In this document: positions 1-6,514 of the stretch, piece after piece
Layout: every line of letters starts with the position of its first letter
Numbering within the stretch: the stretch's first letter is position 1
From: Flavobacteriaceae bacterium
Lineage (GTDB): Bacteria; Bacteroidota; Bacteroidia; Flavobacteriales; Flavobacteriaceae
Assembly (NCBI GenBank): GCA_002690085.1
Contig: NZDM01000078.1
Location: 1 to 11,370, forward strand
Direction: 5' to 3'
Length of the DNA: 11,370 bases
The notes under the pieces: generated by a model
Databases searched by the model: none
Seen by the model: the letters and a program-made list of their open reading frames with translations, nothing else
What the model was told of the DNA's origin: nothing
Program-made: the position numbers and the translations under genes

Positions 1-342
1 CAAAGCCGATTTTCTGGCCAAACGCTTCACGTTTTTATTGAGTTTGAAACCATAGTTTCTAGGTCTTGGACCAAAAATACGTCCACCACCTTTAAAAACC
101 CCGGATTTGATACTACCAGCTCTAGCAGTACCTGTACCCTTTTGTTTCTTAATTTTTCGTGTGCTTCCTACGATCTCGGCACGTTCCTTAGCCTTGTGCG
201 TTCCTTGGCGCTGATTGGCCAAGTACTGCTTCACATCTAAATAGACGGCGTGGTTGTTAGGTTCAATAGCAAACACCTTGTTAGAAAGGTCTGCCTTTCT
301 ACCTGTGTCTTTTCCGTTAATGTCTAAAACTGCTACTTTCAT
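1..342 (-). CDS. rplD: 50S ribosomal protein L4, N-terminal part (truncated by window edge)
   Basis: Ribosomal protein L4 (uL4) binds 23S rRNA, and its extended loop lines the peptide exit tunnel. In E. coli it also represses its own S10 operon. The visible 114 codons start MKVAVLDINGK and contain the basic loop typical of L4, with KKQKGTGTARAGS and GGGRIFGPRPRNY at about residues 65-95. About 95 residues of a normal ~209-residue L4 lie beyond the left edge, so this is truncation by the window and not a broken gene. The ATG overlaps the rplC stop codon by one base (TAATG), which suggests translational coupling. No Shine-Dalgarno sequence is visible. The identification rests on position and motifs together and is secure. 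Confidence 0.96.
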   Translation of the reverse strand, partial: MKVAVLDINGKDTGRKADLSNKVFAIEPNNHAVYLDVKQYLANQRQGTHKAKERAEIVGSTRKIKKQKGTGTARAGSIKSGVFKGGGRIFGPRPRNYGFKLNKNVKRLARKSAL

Positions 343-959
343 TATTTCTCAATCTTTACGTAAGCGTTTTTATGACCAGGAACACACCCTTTTACAACGA
401 GTAAGTTTTGGTCTTCTACTACTTTTAAAACTCTTAAATTTTGAACTTTAACGGTATCCGTTCCCATACGCCCAGCCATTCGCATGCCTTTAAATACGCG
501 TGCGGGATAAGACGCTGCTCCAATGGATCCCGGAGCTCTTAGACGGTTGTGCTGACCGTGGGTGGATTGACCCACACCAGCAAATCCATGACGTTTAACA
601 ACACCTTGAAATCCTTTACCTTTACTAGTTCCTGTGACGTCCACAAACTCACCTTCTTCAAAGTGCGCTACAGTGATTGTATCACCTAATTTGTACTCCT
701 CCTCAAAACCTTGGAACTCAACGACTTTTTTCTTAACAGAAGTACCGGCTTTCTTGGCATGACCCATTTCGGCTTTAATAGCACTTTTTTCTGTCTTGTC
801 ATCGAAACCTAATTGAACGGCTTCATAACCATCCTTTTCTTCGGTTCTGACTTGGGTAACAACGCATGGTCCAGCTTGAATGACAGTACAAGGCATGTTT
901 TTACCGTTCTCATCAAAGATGCTGGTCATTCCGATTTTTTTTCCTATTAACCCAGACAT
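342..959 (-). CDS. rplC: 50S ribosomal protein L3
   Basis: Ribosomal protein L3 (uL3) is an early-assembling large-subunit protein whose central loop reaches towards the peptidyl-transferase centre. The 205-residue product has the family length (E. coli 209). It begins MSGLIGKKIGMTSIFDENG and carries the conserved VDVTGTSKGKGFQGVVKR stretch (residues 107-123) and the loop PGSIGAASYPARVFKGMRMAG (about 143-163). In E. coli the loop glutamine Q150 is methylated by PrmB; here the aligned residue is Ser150, so that modification is not expected. The start follows a long A/T-rich leader with no Shine-Dalgarno sequence, normal for Bacteroidota. The gene is separated from rpsJ by 147 bp, the largest gap inside this operon, and it overlaps rplD by one base. 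Confidence 0.98.
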   Translation of the reverse strand: MSGLIGKKIGMTSIFDENGKNMPCTVIQAGPCVVTQVRTEEKDGYEAVQLGFDDKTEKSAIKAEMGHAKKAGTSVKKKVVEFQGFEEEYKLGDTITVAHFEEGEFVDVTGTSKGKGFQGVVKRHGFAGVGQSTHGQHNRLRAPGSIGAASYPARVFKGMRMAGRMGTDTVKVQNLRVLKVVEDQNLLVVKGCVPGHKNAYVKIEK

Positions 960-1009
960 AATTATTAATTTATTTGTTTAATTATTATTTTACTTTTTAT
1001 TCAAAAATT

Positions 1010-1034
1010 AAGGGTCAAACACATCTCAACCCTT
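1010..1034 (-). promoter_or_regulatory. Hairpin followed by T run upstream of rplC (possible attenuator)
   Basis: AAGGGT and ACCCTT are perfect 6-bp arms separated by 13 bases, and the stem can be extended inwards by one Watson-Crick pair and several G-U pairs. On the minus-strand transcript the second arm is followed by AATTTTTG, a short interrupted T run. This is a weak terminator shape inside an essential operon, so a partial attenuator or leader element is more plausible than full termination. The fold was not computed. Confidence 0.3.
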
Positions 1035-1082
1035 GAATTGTATTTTTTCCGCTTTTCCGTTGCTCGCAGCTCGGGACATGTT

Positions 1083-1101
1083 TACTGAATCGAGTTCAGT
1101 A
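1083..1101 (-). repeat. Perfect inverted repeat (hairpin) just after rpsJ
   Basis: The arms TACTGAA and TTCAGTA form a perfect 7-bp stem around a 5-base loop. In the minus-strand transcript the hairpin starts five bases beyond the rpsJ TAA. It is not followed by a T run (the next bases are AACATG), so it does not look like an intrinsic terminator. It could protect or mark the 3' end of an rpsJ message, or be the first element of a leader for rplC. The inverted repeat is seen directly; its function is inferred. Confidence 0.5.
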
Positions 1102-1106
1102 CTTTG

Positions 1107-1412
1107 TTATACTTTAATTTCTACTTCAACTCCGCTTGGCAGTTCTAGTTTCATCAAAGCATCAATGGTCTTTGAAGAAGAACTGTAAATATCCAATAGT
1201 CGTTTGTAGGAGCTCAACTGAAATTGTTCTCGCGCTTTTTTATTAACGTGTGGAGAACGCAATACAGTAAATAATTTTTTGTGCGTTGGCAATGGAATTG
1301 GTCCGGTGACAACAGCGCCCGTACTTTTAACGGTTTTTACGATTTTATCAGCAGACTTATCTACTAAATTGTGATCGTATGATTTTAATTTTATTCTAAT
1401 TTTTTGGCTCAT
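1107..1412 (-). CDS. rpsJ: 30S ribosomal protein S10 (NusE)
   Basis: Ribosomal protein S10 (uS10) sits in the head of the small subunit. As NusE it also takes part, with NusB, in transcription antitermination on rRNA operons. The 101-residue product matches the family length. Recognisable segments are IRIKLKSYDHNLVDKSA near the N-terminus, GPIPLPTHKK (about residues 37-46) and the C-terminal LPSGVEVEIKV. It lies 12 bp after fusA, so it is read from the str promoter unless an unseen internal promoter exists. This direct fusA-rpsJ junction replaces the fusA-tuf order of enterobacteria. The start is the ATG at 1412, without a Shine-Dalgarno sequence. Confidence 0.98.
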   Translation of the reverse strand: MSQKIRIKLKSYDHNLVDKSADKIVKTVKSTGAVVTGPIPLPTHKKLFTVLRSPHVNKKAREQFQLSSYKRLLDIYSSSSKTIDALMKLELPSGVEVEIKV

Positions 1413-1424
1413 ATTAAAATACTT

Positions 1425-3551
1425 TTAAGCTTGTATTCCTTTGGCTTCTTTTATAACTTCTTCAGAAATGTTAGACGGAGTTTCCGCATAGTGTGAAAAT
1501 TCCATCGTGGAAGTAGCACGACCAGAAGATAATGTTCTTAAAGTCGTTACATAACCAAACATTTCAGAAAGTGGTACGGTAGCTTTAACTGTTTTAGCAC
1601 CGGCTCTGTCGCCCATGTCACTAACTTGACCGCGACGGCGGTTAAGGTCTCCAACGATATCCCCCATGTTTTCTTCTGGTGTGATCACCTCAAGTTTCAT
1701 AATGGGTTCCATAATAACGGCTTTGGCTGCTTTCGCTGAATTTTTAAATCCAAGCTTGGCGGCAAGCTCAAAAGACAGTTGATCTGAATCCACGTCGTGG
1801 TAAGAACCATCTTTTAATGTGACTTTCATGGCGTCTACTTCGTAACCGGCTAGCGGTCCATTCTGCATGGCCATTCTAAATCCTTTTTCAACAGAAGGAA
1901 TAAATTCTTTTGGTACATTTCCACCTTTTATTTCAGAAACAAATTCCAAGCCTACTTTTCCCTCTTCAGCTGGCTCCAGCGCAAAGACAATATCCGCAAA
2001 CTTACCACGTCCACCAGATTGTTTTTTATAAACTTCTCTGTGCTCAGCACGTTGCGTTATGGCTTCTTTATATTCTACTTGTGGTTGTCCTTGGTTAACC
2101 TCCACTTTGAATTCTCGTCGTAAACGGTCAACAATAATGTCCAAATGTAGCTCCCCCATACCAGAAATAATGGTCTGGCCTGAAGCTTCATCGGTACGAA
2201 CAGTAAACGTTGGATCTTCTTCTGCAAGTTTAGCTAATGAGATCCCTAATTTATCGACATCGGCTTTGGTTTTAGGCTCAACAGCGATACCGATTACTGG
2301 ATCTGGGAAATCCATGGATTCCAATACAATTGGATGTTTTTCATCTGTCATGGTATCCCCTGTTTTGATGTCTTTAAATCCAACAGCAGCTCCAATGTCT
2401 CCAGCCTCGATGAAATCGATGGCATTTTGTTTGTTGGAGTGCATCTGATAGATACGAGATATACGCTCTTTTTTTCCAGATCGGTTGTTTAAAATATAAG
2501 AACCTGCATCCAAACGTCCTGAGTAGGCTCTAAAAAATGCCAAACGTCCTACAAAAGGGTCTGTTGCAATTTTAAAAGCCAAGGCAGCAAAAGGCTCTTT
2601 GACATCAGGCTTGCGAATTTCTTCTTGCTCAGTATCAGGATTCATCCCTGTGATACCTTCTTTATCTGTTGGTGATGGCAAATAGCGACACACAGCATCT
2701 AAAAGGAATTGAACCCCTTTATTTTTAAATGCAGATCCACATACCATTGGAATGATGGCCATATCCATAACGGCAGCACGCAGTGCAGCATGCACTTCGT
2801 CTTCTGTAATAGAATCTTCATCTTCCATAAATTTTTCAAGAAGATTTTCGTCATAAGTAGCGACTTCCTCTATTAGGAGTGCACGGTACTTTTTCGCTTC
2901 TTCTTTCATGTCCTCGGGGATTTCGATCACGTCGAAAGTGGATCCCTGGCTTTCATCATGCCATATGATAGCACGGTTTTTAACCAAATCAATAACACCT
3001 TTGAAGTCCGCTTCTTCTCCAATATTAAGGACAATAGGGACAGCGTTAGATTTTAGCATGTCTTTAACTTGTTGACATACACCAAGAAAGTTTGAACCCT
3101 GGCGGTCCATTTTGTTAACAAATCCAATACGGGGTACTTTATAGTTATCCGCAAGTCTCCAATTTGTTTCAGATTGTGGTTCCACACCATCTACAGCACT
3201 GAAAAGGAATACAAGACCGTCTAACACTCTCAAAGAACGGTTTACTTCTACAGTAAAGTCTACGTGACCAGGGGTGTCAATGATATTAAAGTGATATCCC
3301 TCTGTTTCATTAGTAGATTGACCATTTTCTGTTGGAAAATTCCATGTACAAGTCGTAGCAGCAGAAGTAATGGTGATACCGCGTTCTTGTTCTTGCTCCA
3401 TCCAATCCATGGTTGCAGCACCATCGTGAACTTCTCCAATTTTGTGAGAAACGCCTGTGTAATAAAGAATGCGCTCCGTAGTGGTGGTTTTTCCTGCGTC
3501 AATGTGCGCAGCAATTCCAATGTTTCTTGTATATTTTAAATCTCTTGCCAT
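1425..3551 (-). CDS. fusA: Elongation factor G
   Basis: EF-G is the cytoplasmic GTPase that drives ribosomal translocation and, with the recycling factor RRF, ribosome splitting. The 708-residue protein has all GTPase motifs: the P-loop AHIDAGKT (residues 15-22), RGIT of switch I (57-60), DTPGH (92-96), NKMD (146-149) and SAF (273-275). The domain IV segment GSYHDVDSDQLSFELAA is also conserved, and the C-terminus runs through LSEMFGYVTTLRTLSSGRA. Between ITSAATT and DTPGH the protein is about six residues longer than E. coli EF-G. The adjacent rpsG and the full motif set point to the housekeeping EF-G rather than a paralogue. It starts 6 bp after rpsG. Confidence 0.98.
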   Translation of the reverse strand: MARDLKYTRNIGIAAHIDAGKTTTTERILYYTGVSHKIGEVHDGAATMDWMEQEQERGITITSAATTCTWNFPTENGQSTNETEGYHFNIIDTPGHVDFTVEVNRSLRVLDGLVFLFSAVDGVEPQSETNWRLADNYKVPRIGFVNKMDRQGSNFLGVCQQVKDMLKSNAVPIVLNIGEEADFKGVIDLVKNRAIIWHDESQGSTFDVIEIPEDMKEEAKKYRALLIEEVATYDENLLEKFMEDEDSITEDEVHAALRAAVMDMAIIPMVCGSAFKNKGVQFLLDAVCRYLPSPTDKEGITGMNPDTEQEEIRKPDVKEPFAALAFKIATDPFVGRLAFFRAYSGRLDAGSYILNNRSGKKERISRIYQMHSNKQNAIDFIEAGDIGAAVGFKDIKTGDTMTDEKHPIVLESMDFPDPVIGIAVEPKTKADVDKLGISLAKLAEEDPTFTVRTDEASGQTIISGMGELHLDIIVDRLRREFKVEVNQGQPQVEYKEAITQRAEHREVYKKQSGGRGKFADIVFALEPAEEGKVGLEFVSEIKGGNVPKEFIPSVEKGFRMAMQNGPLAGYEVDAMKVTLKDGSYHDVDSDQLSFELAAKLGFKNSAKAAKAVIMEPIMKLEVITPEENMGDIVGDLNRRRGQVSDMGDRAGAKTVKATVPLSEMFGYVTTLRTLSSGRATSTMEFSHYAETPSNISEEVIKEAKGIQA

Positions 3552-3557
3552 TTCTGA

Positions 3558-4034
3558 TTAGAATCTAAAGTGTGAGAATGCTTTGTTTGCTTCGGCCATC
3601 TTGTGTGTATCAACACGTTTTTTTACTGCAGCACCTTCTTCTTTTGAAGCTGCTAAAATTTCAGATGCAAGCTTGAGGGCCATTGATTTTTCATTACGCT
3701 TTCTTGCAAAACTGATCAACCATTTCATGGCCGTAGAAATTTTACGATCTGCACGAATCTGCATTGGGATTTGGAAGGTAGCCCCTCCAACGCGACGACT
3801 GCGCACTTCAACGTGCGGCATCACATTTGACAAAGCGTCTTTCCACAACTGCAAAGCTGTTTTTTCTTCGTCCGTGTTTTTTTCTTCTACAATGGCTATA
3901 GCATCGTAAAATATTTTAAAAGCAACAGATTTTTTACCATCCCACATCATCATATTCACAAAACGTGTCACAAGCTGATCGTTAAATTTAGGATCTGGTA
4001 AAATAGGTCGTTTTTTTGCCTGTCTTTTTCTCAT
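3558..4034 (-). CDS. rpsG: 30S ribosomal protein S7
   Basis: Ribosomal protein S7 (uS7) initiates assembly of the 30S head and contacts mRNA and tRNA near the E site. In E. coli it is also the translational repressor of the str operon. The 158-residue product is of normal length. It begins MRKRQAKKRPILPDPKFNDQ and contains VNMMMWDGKKSVAFKIFYDA (about residues 27-46) and the VEVRSRRVGGATFQIPMQIR stretch (about 76-95), all characteristic of the family. It starts 25 bp after rpsL and ends 6 bp before fusA. I saw no obvious copy of the E. coli S7 repressor target in the 25-bp rpsL-rpsG gap, which is too short to hold it. Confidence 0.98.
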   Translation of the reverse strand: MRKRQAKKRPILPDPKFNDQLVTRFVNMMMWDGKKSVAFKIFYDAIAIVEEKNTDEEKTALQLWKDALSNVMPHVEVRSRRVGGATFQIPMQIRADRKISTAMKWLISFARKRNEKSMALKLASEILAASKEEGAAVKKRVDTHKMAEANKAFSHFRF

Positions 4035-4059
4035 GTCTTCTATTTAAAGTGTTTTTATA

Positions 4060-4434
4060 TTACTTTTTGGGGCGTTTTGCACCATACTTAGAACGACGCT
4101 GAGTGCGACCCTCAACACCTGCTGTGTCAAGTGCGCCGCGAACAATGTGATATCTAACACCTGGTAAATCTTTAACCCTTCCGCCTCTAACCAATACTAT
4201 CGAGTGCTCTTGGAGGTTATGTCCTTCTCCAGGGATGTAGGCGTTTACTTCATTACCATTAGTCAACCTTACCCTAGCAACTTTACGCATTGCAGAGTTT
4301 GGTTTTTTTGGCGTTGTTGTATAAACACGCGTACATACACCACGTCGTTGTGGACAGGAATCCAAAGCAGCCGATTTGCTCTTCTTAGTTAGCTTGACTC
4401 TTCCTTTTCTTACTAATTGTGATATTGTTGGCAT
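4060..4434 (-). CDS. rpsL: 30S ribosomal protein S12
   Basis: Ribosomal protein S12 (uS12) sits at the decoding centre and controls accuracy; it is the classic streptomycin-resistance locus. The 124-residue protein begins MPTISQLVRKGR and has TTTPKKPNSAMRK (residues 39-51) and VRGGRVKDLPGVRYH (82-96). The lysines whose substitution gives streptomycin resistance are wild type: K43 and K44 in the PKKPNS loop and K88 before D89 (numbering with Met1). D89 is the position that RimO methylthiolates in E. coli. This is the first gene of the operon and lies about 39 bases after the predicted transcription start. Confidence 0.98.
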   Translation of the reverse strand: MPTISQLVRKGRVKLTKKSKSAALDSCPQRRGVCTRVYTTTPKKPNSAMRKVARVRLTNGNEVNAYIPGEGHNLQEHSIVLVRGGRVKDLPGVRYHIVRGALDTAGVEGRTQRRSKYGAKRPKK

Positions 4435-4459
4435 ATATTATATGTAATAACTTTACTTT

Positions 4460-4473
4460 CCTCTTCTTAGAGG
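4460..4473 (-). promoter_or_regulatory. Small perfect hairpin at the predicted 5' end of the str transcript
   Basis: CCTCT and AGAGG form a perfect 5-bp stem around a 4-base loop. Given the predicted -7 box at 4478-4485, transcription should begin at about 4472-4474, so the message would start with or just before this hairpin. It also pairs the purine-rich AGAGG, the only Shine-Dalgarno-like bases in the leader. Those bases lie more than 20 bases from the ATG, too far for normal use. Possible roles are 5'-end stabilisation or regulation; the sequence does not decide. Confidence 0.4.
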
Positions 4474-4477
4474 CGTG

Positions 4478-4507
4478 CAAAGGTAATGATTAAAATGTAT
4501 TATTCAA
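4478..4507 (-). promoter_or_regulatory. Bacteroidota-type promoter of the rpsL operon
   Basis: On the minus strand TTG (4505-4507) is followed after 19 bp by TACCTTTG (4478-4485). This is an exact match to the Bacteroidota primary-sigma consensus of a -33 TTG and a -7 TAnnTTTG. The predicted start of transcription is near 4473, giving a leader of about 39 bases to the rpsL ATG. Farther upstream (4521-4560 on the plus strand) is T-rich, hence A-rich on the transcribed orientation, which could act as an upstream element. A palindrome ACCC-A-GGGT (4513-4521) lies just upstream of the -33 box. Confidence 0.75.
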
Positions 4508-4602
4508 ATACTACCCAGGGTTTTTTAAAATATTTTTGATTTTTTTTTCTTCCTATATATTTTGACTCTTTTTTGCGTTAGTTTTACATCAAACATTTTA
4601 GA

Positions 4603-6291
4603 TTGACTTCAAAAAACATATTCATCCTAAAATGCCTCTTATTTTTGGGCAGCGTCTGGCAAATAAATGCTCAGGCAATTTCCTTAAATCTAAAAGGATA
4701 TTCTCCAACGGATCAAGAAGTTTTAGAAAGTTTGTCTGCACCAGTCATTTTTGAAAATGTGGCAGCACTTGAAACCGAAATTAAGCACATTCAAAAACAG
4801 CTTTACAACAAAGGATACATCAGCTTAAAGTTTTTGGGTTTAAAAAATGAAAAATTAGAATACACTGCAGAATTTGAATTGGGACCCGCCTACAAGTCCA
4901 TTTTAATTTTTGGGCATTCCAGCTTGTTTAAACCCTTGGGTTACGCTATTGAAAAAGACCCCGATTCTAATCAATTTTATGTGGAGGTCCCCATATCCGC
5001 TCTAGAAAATACTTTAGATCAACTCTCTATAGCATTGTCCAATGAAAGTTACACTTTTGCAACGCTTCAACTTCAAAACATTCAACCAAAAGACGAAATT
5101 AAAATCAAGGCCAATCTTGTTTTAGATAAGGGTACAAAAAGAACGCTGCAAAACATCAAAGTCTTGGGCTATGACAAGTTCCCTACTTCGTATATTAAAT
5201 ATTTTTTGAAAATTAAAACTCAAAAACCCTTTAAATTAGAACGCATTCAATCTCAAATGAAGCTTCTAAACCAGCTACCCTTTGCACAACAAAAACGGCC
5301 CGCTGAAGTGTTGTTTACCAAAGATAGCACTACTGTTTATTTATACTTAGAAAAAATTAAAAACAACCGCTTTGATGGATTTTTAGGGTTTGGCTCCGAC
5401 GAAACCACTGGGAAGATTGAATTTGATGGCTATTTAGACTTGAAACTCATCAATAATTTAAACTTTGGCGAATCCCTTAACCTCAACTACAAAAGTGACG
5501 AAATTGATCAAAAAACACTCGATATTGCGCTTCAGCTTCCCTATTTATTTGGCACCCCTTTGGGCAGTACTTTAAATCTTAATATCTTTAAAAAAGACAG
5601 TACCTTCACTACGGCCCAACAGGCGATTAAACTATTTTACCAGCTAAACGAAAATCAACAACTTGGTCTGGGGGTGCGTCTGCAACAATCCAATGCCATT
5701 ACTAACACATACGATACATTTGTAGAAGATTTTGACAGTCAGTTTTATGAAATAAATTACAATTATAGCAAGCAACAGCAAACAGATCTACTTTTTCCAG
5801 TGCATAGGCAATTGGAGGTGTCAGTCGCTTTTGGTAAAAGAAGTGCCGCTTCAGAACTAAAGCAACGACATATACTTTTAAAAGGGTTACAAATTTTTAG
5901 TATAAATCCAAAAAATAGCATATTCTTAAAAGTACATTTGGAGGAACTGCAATCAGATGAATATCTGTTGAATGAGTTGTTGCGGTTTGGAGGGATCACA
6001 TCTGTTCGTGGTTTTCGTGAAAACAGTTTGTTTGCCACTCGTTTGGGGGTGTTGTGCAGCGAGTACCGCTACCGATTCTCTCCCGGACTTTTTGTACACT
6101 CTGTGATAGATGCCGGCTATTTTCAAGATTCTAACAATACGGACTACCAAATTTATGGATTTGGTTTTGGGTTCGGACTGCGAAGTAACGGGGGGTTATT
6201 ACGCCTTACTTATGCCAATGGTAAAATAAAAAATATCCCATTTGATCTCTCTAAATCTAAAGTGCATTTGAGCTTTACAAGCACTTTCTAA
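4603..6291 (+). CDS. Omp85-family outer-membrane protein, TamA-like (POTRA plus barrel)
   Basis: This looks like an outer-membrane barrel protein of the Omp85 superfamily, whose members insert or translocate proteins across the outer membrane. A signal peptide is visible (hydrophobic residues 6-20, probable cleavage after AQA at residue 25). About three POTRA-like alpha/beta units follow (about 27-98, 99-178, 180-252), then a beta-rich barrel to the end. The family signature GGITSVRGF is present, with VRGF at 468-471, and the C-terminus ends in Phe. The length of 562 residues and three POTRA units are close to E. coli TamA (577) and shorter than BamA. The start is a TTG: the frame has an upstream TAG at 4579 and no ATG before residue 219, and TTG alone gives an intact signal peptide. 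No TamB-like partner is in view. It is divergent from rpsL. The role as TamA, or as a secretion partner, is unproven. Confidence 0.85.
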   Translation: MTSKNIFILKCLLFLGSVWQINAQAISLNLKGYSPTDQEVLESLSAPVIFENVAALETEIKHIQKQLYNKGYISLKFLGLKNEKLEYTAEFELGPAYKSILIFGHSSLFKPLGYAIEKDPDSNQFYVEVPISALENTLDQLSIALSNESYTFATLQLQNIQPKDEIKIKANLVLDKGTKRTLQNIKVLGYDKFPTSYIKYFLKIKTQKPFKLERIQSQMKLLNQLPFAQQKRPAEVLFTKDSTTVYLYLEKIKNNRFDGFLGFGSDETTGKIEFDGYLDLKLINNLNFGESLNLNYKSDEIDQKTLDIALQLPYLFGTPLGSTLNLNIFKKDSTFTTAQQAIKLFYQLNENQQLGLGVRLQQSNAITNTYDTFVEDFDSQFYEINYNYSKQQQTDLLFPVHRQLEVSVAFGKRSAASELKQRHILLKGLQIFSINPKNSIFLKVHLEELQSDEYLLNELLRFGGITSVRGFRENSLFATRLGVLCSEYRYRFSPGLFVHSVIDAGYFQDSNNTDYQIYGFGFGFGLRSNGGLLRLTYANGKIKNIPFDLSKSKVHLSFTSTF

Positions 6292-6514
6292 CAAAAAAAT
6301 TAAAGCTGATGTCTTATTATAATAATAAACTTAAAATATATTTCGATTCAAAGATTTGAGTTTAATTGAATGTTATAATTGCTCAACAAATTGCTGATAT
6401 GGAACCATAAGAAACATATTTATACATAATTATTTAAAATTAAATTTAAACAAAGTTGGTTATTTGAGTTTTTATCATCACATTTGTAGGGACTAATTCA
6501 AATAATTAACAAAA
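6292..6514 (+). other. AT-rich intergenic region upstream of the SusC-like gene
   Basis: This 223-bp non-coding stretch separates the Omp85-like gene from the uptake operon. It contains a plausible promoter at its right end. ATTTGAGTTT occurs twice as an exact 10-base direct repeat (6354-6363 and 6462-6471). AATTGCT occurs twice 12 bp apart (6377-6383 and 6389-6395). A short A/T palindrome lies at 6314-6325. No convincing intrinsic terminator for the upstream gene and no RNA gene was recognised. The repeats could be regulator sites, but at this base composition they may be chance. Confidence 0.5.
6456..6486 (+). promoter_or_regulatory. Candidate promoter of the SusC/SusD operon
   Basis: TTG (6456-6458) is followed after 20 bp by CACATTTG (6479-6486). 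This matches the Bacteroidota -7 consensus TAnnTTTG except for the first T. Transcription would begin near 6491-6493, leaving a leader of about 23 bases to the ATG at 6515. One mismatch in the -7 box fits a promoter that might depend on an activator, which is common for nutrient-uptake loci, but the site has not been tested. Confidence 0.4.

Larger units (their letters stand above)
960..1106 (-). other. Untranslated spacer between rpsJ and rplC with potential RNA structure
   Basis: This 147-bp stretch lies inside an operon whose other junctions are 25 bp or shorter. Read as the minus-strand transcript it holds, in order, a perfect 7-bp-stem hairpin six bases after the rpsJ stop codon, a locally G+C-rich block (1051-1076) with the repeated motif CGAGC (CGAGCTGCGAGC) able to fold on itself, a second hairpin followed by a short T run, and a very A/T-rich tail running into the rplC start. 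No open reading frame of note was seen. A weak promoter-like match exists (TTG, 17 bp, AATTTTTG), but the first base of the -7 box deviates. Likely roles are an autogenous leader, an RNA-processing site or a partial attenuator. This is inference only. Confidence 0.5.

Noticed and set aside
1910..3539. Open frames on the plus strand opposite fusA (for example 1910-2098, 2059-2448 and 3264-3539)
   Set aside because: They lie antisense to a fully conserved EF-G gene, have no recognisable domains and are explained as chance frames.
3583..3909. 108-codon open frame opposite rpsG
   Set aside because: It is a shadow of a conserved ribosomal gene with no sign of its own function.
4432..4444. Palindrome CATATA-T-TATATG across the rpsL start codon
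   Set aside because: An all-A/T core with a one-base centre cannot form a normal hairpin, and no reason to see an operator was found.
5763..6150. Minus-strand frames opposite the barrel of the Omp85-like gene
   Set aside because: The plus-strand frame has a coherent signal peptide, POTRA region and VRGF motif; the opposing frames have none.
6259..6287. Inverted repeat AAAGTGC / GCACTTT at the end of the Omp85-like gene, considered as a terminator
   Set aside because: The 7-bp stem has a 15-base loop, lies within the coding sequence and is followed by an A run rather than a T run on the coding strand.
6314..6325. Perfect palindrome TTATTATAATAA
   Set aside because: It consists only of A and T in a very A/T-rich spacer and is expected by chance.
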